A stretch of DNA of 64,000 nucleotides from Humibacter ginsenosidimutans (lineage in GTDB: Bacteria > Actinomycetota > Actinomycetes > Actinomycetales > Microbacteriaceae): positions 3,348,001 to 3,412,000 of the forward strand of contig NZ_CP042305.1 in assembly GCF_007859675.1 (NCBI RefSeq), given 5' to 3'. A program made the position numbers and the translations under genes. Shown in pieces: positions 60,760-64,000 of the stretch (position 1 is its first letter; each line of letters begins with the position of its first letter). Under the pieces are notes generated by a model, which searched no databases, had not been told where the DNA came from, and saw only the letters and a list, made by a program, of their open reading frames with translations.

Positions 60760-62487
60760 ATGCCGACGGTGTTCGGGCGACGCACCCTGCGCGTCGCCGC
60801 CCTTCCGATCGCGCTCGCCGCGATCGCGACGACGGTGGCCATCGCGGCTCCGGCGTCTGCCCATCAAGACAACCACTCCACCGACACGAAGACGCCGATC
60901 AAGCACCTCGTCGTGCTGTTCGACGAGAACATCTCGTTCGACCACTACTTCGGCACCTACCCGAACGCGGCGAACACCGACGGCACGAAGTTCGTCGCGG
61001 CCAAGGGCACGCCGAAGGCCAACACGGAGCAGAGCGCCGGGCTGATCACGACCAACCCCAACGCCTACTCGCCGCAGCGGCTGTCGCCGTCCGAGGCGGT
61101 CACCTGCGACCAGAACCACAACTACGGTCCCGAGCAGAAGGCTGTGGACAACGGTGCCATGGACAAGTTCGTGGAGAACACGAGCAAGGACACCTGCACG
61201 GGCATGTACGGCTCTCCCGGGCTCGCCATGGACTACTACGACGGCAACACCGTGACGGGTCTGTGGAACTACGCGCAGAACTATGCCATGAGCGACAACG
61301 CGTGGGACACCGTGTTCGGGCCATCGACTCCCGGCGCGCTGGACCTCATCTCCGGTCAGACGCACGGCGTCGTCTCGATCGACCCGACGACGGGCAAGCA
61401 GACGGCGACCCCGGATGCCTACACCGTGGCATCCCCTGACGCCAAGGGCGTCGGCACGGTGATCAACGACCCCGATCCGGCGTACGACGACTGTGCGGAC
61501 AACAACCACACGTCGACGAACGCGCTGGCGTCGCTGTCGGGCAAGAACATCGGCGACCTGCTCAACGCGAAGAACATCACGTGGGGCTGGTTCCAGGGCG
61601 GCTTCACGCCGACCACCACGTGGAACGGCAAGACGGGCTCGTACGCGACCTGCGGCGCGACCACGACCAACGTGGCGGGCGCGGCATCCGTGGACTACTC
61701 GCCGCACCACAACCCGTTCGAGTACTACAAGTCGACATCGAACCCGCACCACCTGCCGCCGTCCAGCGACCGGATGATCGGCCACACCGATCAGGCCAAC
61801 CACCAGTACGACCTGACGGCATTCGACACGGCGCTCAAGCAGAACAACCTGCCGGCCGTGTCGTTCCTGAAGGCCCCTGAGGCGCAAGACGGTCACGCCG
61901 GCTACTCCGACCCGCTCGATGAGCAGAAGTTCCTCGTGAACGAGATCAACGCCATCCAGAAGTCGCCGGAGTGGAAGAGCACGGCCATCGTCATCAACTA
62001 CGACGACTCGGACGGGTGGTACGACCACGTGGCGCCGACCATTCTGAACGGCTCGAAGGATGCCGCGAACGACTCGACGGTCTGCACCACCGCGAAGGCT
62101 TCCGCTGCCGGTGGCTACGCGGATCGTTGCGGCCCGAGCCAGCGCCTGCCGTTCCTCGTGATCTCGCCGTTCTCGAAGCAGAACTACGTGGACCACACCG
62201 CCATCGAGCAGACCTCGATCACGAAGTTCATCGAGGACAACTGGTCGACCGGTCGTCTCGGCGACTCCTCGTTCGACCAGCGCGCGGGCTCGATCACCTC
62301 GATGTTCGACTTCGCCCACCCGCAGCAGCGCGCCGTGCTGCTCGGGTCGAACGGAGCCGTGTCCAAGGTGGTCCCGGTGCGGGTGACCGGGTATGGCAAC
62401 GGCAATCAGGGCGGCAACGGCCAGGGCGGTCACGGCAGCCAGGGCGGCAACGGCAACCATCAGGGCGGTCACGGCCACCACAGCTGA
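60760..62487 (+). CDS. Secreted phosphoesterase (acid phosphatase/phospholipase C family)
   Basis: 575 aa. Signal peptide 1-34 (IAAPASA). The AcpA/PLC-type phosphoesterase domain starts KHLVVLFDENISFDHYFGTYP; other metal or active-site motifs are DNAWDTVFGPSTPGALDL, APEAQDGHAGYSDPLDE and VINYDDSDGWYDHVAPT. It ends in a Gly/Asn/Gln/His-rich tail of about 30 residues (GNQGGNGQGGHGSQGG) that might bind metal or wall polymers. It would release phosphate from phospholipids or phosphoesters outside the cell. It lies 51 bp after efeB with its own RBS (GAAAGGA), so co-transcription with efeOB is possible and would fit the PHO-box-like repeats upstream. Confidence 0.85.
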   Translation: MPTVFGRRTLRVAALPIALAAIATTVAIAAPASAHQDNHSTDTKTPIKHLVVLFDENISFDHYFGTYPNAANTDGTKFVAAKGTPKANTEQSAGLITTNPNAYSPQRLSPSEAVTCDQNHNYGPEQKAVDNGAMDKFVENTSKDTCTGMYGSPGLAMDYYDGNTVTGLWNYAQNYAMSDNAWDTVFGPSTPGALDLISGQTHGVVSIDPTTGKQTATPDAYTVASPDAKGVGTVINDPDPAYDDCADNNHTSTNALASLSGKNIGDLLNAKNITWGWFQGGFTPTTTWNGKTGSYATCGATTTNVAGAASVDYSPHHNPFEYYKSTSNPHHLPPSSDRMIGHTDQANHQYDLTAFDTALKQNNLPAVSFLKAPEAQDGHAGYSDPLDEQKFLVNEINAIQKSPEWKSTAIVINYDDSDGWYDHVAPTILNGSKDAANDSTVCTTAKASAAGGYADRCGPSQRLPFLVISPFSKQNYVDHTAIEQTSITKFIEDNWSTGRLGDSSFDQRAGSITSMFDFAHPQQRAVLLGSNGAVSKVVPVRVTGYGNGNQGGNGQGGHGSQGGNGNHQGGHGHHS

Positions 62488-62507
62488 CGCCAGTCGAGAG
62501 ACCCGCC

Positions 62508-62597
62508 GGTTGAGGAGCGCCGCGTGAGCGGCGCGTCTCGAAACCGAGCGCCGATCGTCGGCCTGGTTTCGAGACGCCCGCCTTCGGCGTGCTCAGC
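62508..62597. repeat. Palindromic intergenic repeat, family 1
   Basis: GGTTGAGGAGCGC...GCGTCTCGAAACC (62508-62545) faces an inverted relative GGTTTCGAGACGC...CGTGCTCAGC (62565-62597). The same bipartite design is present at 37,482-37,572. It lies downstream of the phosphoesterase. Confidence 0.7.
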
Positions 62598-62608
62598 ACC
62601 CGTGCTCA

Positions 62609-62670
62609 CTGAGCGAGCGAAGCGAGTCGACGCGCACACGATGCCCTTCGACTCGCTTTCGCTCGCTCAG
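62609..62670. repeat. Palindromic intergenic repeat, family 2
   Basis: CTGAGCGAGCGAAGCGAGTCGA with its complement forms a 22-bp stem (62609-62630 with 62648-62670) containing one bulged T. The element at 671-711 is a shorter relative. Its position between convergent genes suggests terminator use. Confidence 0.75.
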
Positions 62671-62691
62671 CGAGCGGAAGAGGCCGCCCGT

Positions 62692-63816
62692 CTACGCGAC
62701 CGCGACCGGCTTCGCGGCCTGTGCCGCGGCATCCTCGTCGTCCCAGCCGTCGACGTGCACGACCTCCCTCGAGCGGAAGTGCCCTGAGACCTGCAGCACG
62801 ATGCCGAGCACCGACCAGCCGGCGAGCACGAGCAGAGGGAAGGCGATCGACGCGCTGGGGAAGTACGACAAGTCACGCAGCAGCGTCGCGGCCGAGCCGG
62901 GAACGAACCACTGCCCCACGGCACCCCACGCCCCTGGCATGAACTGGGTCGGCTGCGTCGCGGATGCCAGCGGGTTGCCGATGAGGATCGTCACGACCGC
63001 GCCGACCGCGATGCCCGCCGGTCCGATGAGCGACGACATGCCCACGATGAACGACGCCGTGGCGAACACGGCCAGCGCCATCGCGCCGACATTGCCGACG
63101 AACGATCCCTGCAGAATGCCGAACCACGGCTGCAGCACGCTCACGACGATCAGGCCCGCTGCCACGGCGTAGACCGCGGTCGCGGTCAGCCGGCGCCACA
63201 CTCCGGTGATGAGCAGCGAGATGAGCACACCGCCGATCATGCCGCCGAGCGCGAGCGGGAACGCGGCCGCCGCCATCCCCGTTCCTCGCGAGTCCGTGCT
63301 CGCCAGCGGCACCACATCGGTGAGCTTCACCGTCACGCTGGGCACGGAGCCCAGCGCCTGCAGCACCTGCTCGGCGCTGGCGCCCTTCGCGGCGGCGGCC
63401 TGCGCGCCGGCCTGGGCGGCCTGCTGGATGCCGGCGGTCACCTGCTTCTGCAGCACGCCCTGCACCGCGGTCATCACCTGAGTGACCGCCGGGCTCGCCG
63501 CGGAGGCCGTGAGAACCTCCGGCGTCGTGCCGATGACGATGCCGCCGTCATAGTCCCTGTGCTTGATGCCGGTGACGATCGCGCCGCGGTCGCTCACCTT
63601 CGTCACGTCGAAGAGGCCGGGCTCCGCCTTGTCGAGCGCGTTGATGACGGCATCCACCTGCGCGCTCTGCCCGGTGACCGCGATCGGCAGGTTCTGCGGC
63701 TTCGCGGTGACGGTGGGCCAGAGGAACGCGAGCACGACGACGCCGATCGCGACGGATGCGGCGATGCCGATGAGCACGGAGCGACCCCACGTGGTGTGGG
63801 CGATGCGTTCGGACAT
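62692..63816 (-). CDS. YhgE/Pip-like ABC-2-type membrane protein
   Basis: 374 aa. One N-terminal helix (14-35), a large extracytoplasmic region (about 40-195) containing an Ala/Gln-rich helix (IQQAAQAGAQAAAAKG), then five helices. This is the layout of ABC-2-type permeases of the YhgE/Pip and DUF3533 group, which often move drugs or lipids or serve as phage receptors. The ATG at 63816 has AGGAG 5 nt upstream. A perfect-arm operator follows the promoter, so a TetR-type regulator outside the window probably controls it. No ATPase is seen here. Confidence 0.75.
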   Translation of the reverse strand: MSERIAHTTWGRSVLIGIAASVAIGVVVLAFLWPTVTAKPQNLPIAVTGQSAQVDAVINALDKAEPGLFDVTKVSDRGAIVTGIKHRDYDGGIVIGTTPEVLTASAASPAVTQVMTAVQGVLQKQVTAGIQQAAQAGAQAAAAKGASAEQVLQALGSVPSVTVKLTDVVPLASTDSRGTGMAAAAFPLALGGMIGGVLISLLITGVWRRLTATAVYAVAAGLIVVSVLQPWFGILQGSFVGNVGAMALAVFATASFIVGMSSLIGPAGIAVGAVVTILIGNPLASATQPTQFMPGAWGAVGQWFVPGSAATLLRDLSYFPSASIAFPLLVLAGWSVLGIVLQVSGHFRSREVVHVDGWDDEDAAAQAAKPVAVA

Positions 63817-63828
63817 GAATTCTCCTAA

Positions 63829-63875
63829 AACGAATGTTCGTTCTTTATAATCGATCATGCGATCGTCGATGTCAA
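63829..63875 (-). promoter_or_regulatory. Promoter with TetR-type operator for the YhgE-like gene
   Basis: On the minus strand: -35 TTGACA (63870-63875, consensus), 17-bp spacer, -10 GATTAT (63847-63852), then the inverted repeat AACGAA-n2-TTCGTT (63829-63842) just after the start site, followed by AGGAG and the ATG. The operator position implies repression. Confidence 0.7.
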
Positions 63876-63904
63876 CGCGACGAGGAGGCTCGCCGGCTGA
63901 GTCG

Positions 63905-63938
63905 GTCGAGACCGGCGGCGTGCGACGCTGGTCTCGAC
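63905..63938. terminator. Inverted repeat near window end
   Basis: GTCGAGACC (63905-63913) and GGTCTCGAC (63930-63938) form a perfect 9-bp stem with a 16-nt loop. It may terminate a gene that lies beyond the window or be a small relative of the family 1 repeat. No gene is seen in 63,880-64,000. Confidence 0.45.
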
Positions 63939-64000
63939 ACGCAGGGTCGGCCATTGCGTCGGCGGGCGGCCAAGAGGCTCGTCCGATGATGGAGCAGAAC

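Noticed and set aside
59263..62481. Open frame of 1072 codons on the minus strand
   Set aside because: It is antisense to efeB and the phosphoesterase gene; the product is a low-complexity Arg/Val/Gly string.

Overview
The window looks like chromosomal DNA from a high-GC Gram-positive actinobacterium, most likely a member of the Microbacteriaceae. The signs are strong GC bias at third codon positions, very frequent GGATGC/GCATCC hexamers, many GTG starts, several apparently leaderless genes (TANNNT placed 6-7 nt before the start codon), an LAxTG-type sortase signal, a MarP-like protease, ThyX, and sugar ABC importers without their own ATPase. This is inferred from gene content and composition. 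I see no rRNA, tRNA, CRISPR array, transposase, phage gene or replication origin.

Layout. 0-8 kb: end of an unrecognised gene, a ROK regulator divergent from a large sortase-anchored GH20 hexosaminidase, a dipeptide epimerase and a TetR regulator. 8-20.7 kb: FAD monooxygenase, class III aminotransferase, XRE regulator, CorA, a GNAT enzyme, an ArsR regulator, three MFS exporters and an ABC exporter, mostly as divergent regulator/effector pairs. 20.8-33.6 kb is the most interesting region: a LacI repressor, a GH13 alpha-glucosidase, an ABC sugar importer, a LacI-type sensor protein lacking its DNA-binding domain, and two divergent secreted GH87-type alpha-1,3-glucanases. Four copies of one operator motif (TTTAGCGCTAAA-like) link the GH13 promoter and both GH87 genes. 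I read the region as an alpha-1,3-glucan (mutan, nigeran or fungal wall glucan) utilisation locus. Three of its genes carry a single-base frameshift as read.

33.6-47.8 kb is a nitrogen block: arginine deiminase with an arginine/ornithine-type antiporter (arcDA), a beta-alanine-type pathway (omega-aminotransferase plus CoA-acylating semialdehyde dehydrogenase) with a divergent PucR regulator, a YdcZ-type transporter, and a complete four-gene polyamine-type ABC importer. 47.8-58 kb: an S9 peptidase, an MFS/histidine kinase/response regulator operon, an ArnT-like glycosyltransferase, ThyX and MarP. 58-64 kb: an efeO-efeB pair followed by a secreted phosphoesterase, preceded by a PHO-box-like array of direct repeats, then an ABC-2/YhgE-like membrane protein behind a TetR-type operator.

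How the parts may work together: the GH87 enzymes cut alpha-1,3-glucan outside the cell, the importer takes up oligosaccharides, and the GH13 enzyme releases glucose in the cytoplasm. Expression would be set by the LacI repressor, perhaps modulated by the DNA-binding-less sensor. With the anchored GH20 enzyme this suggests an organism that feeds on fungal or biofilm polymers. Intergenic spaces hold two families of palindromic repeats (around 671, 37,482, 62,508 and 62,609) and two short arrays of about 22-bp tandem repeats (47,921 and 57,983).
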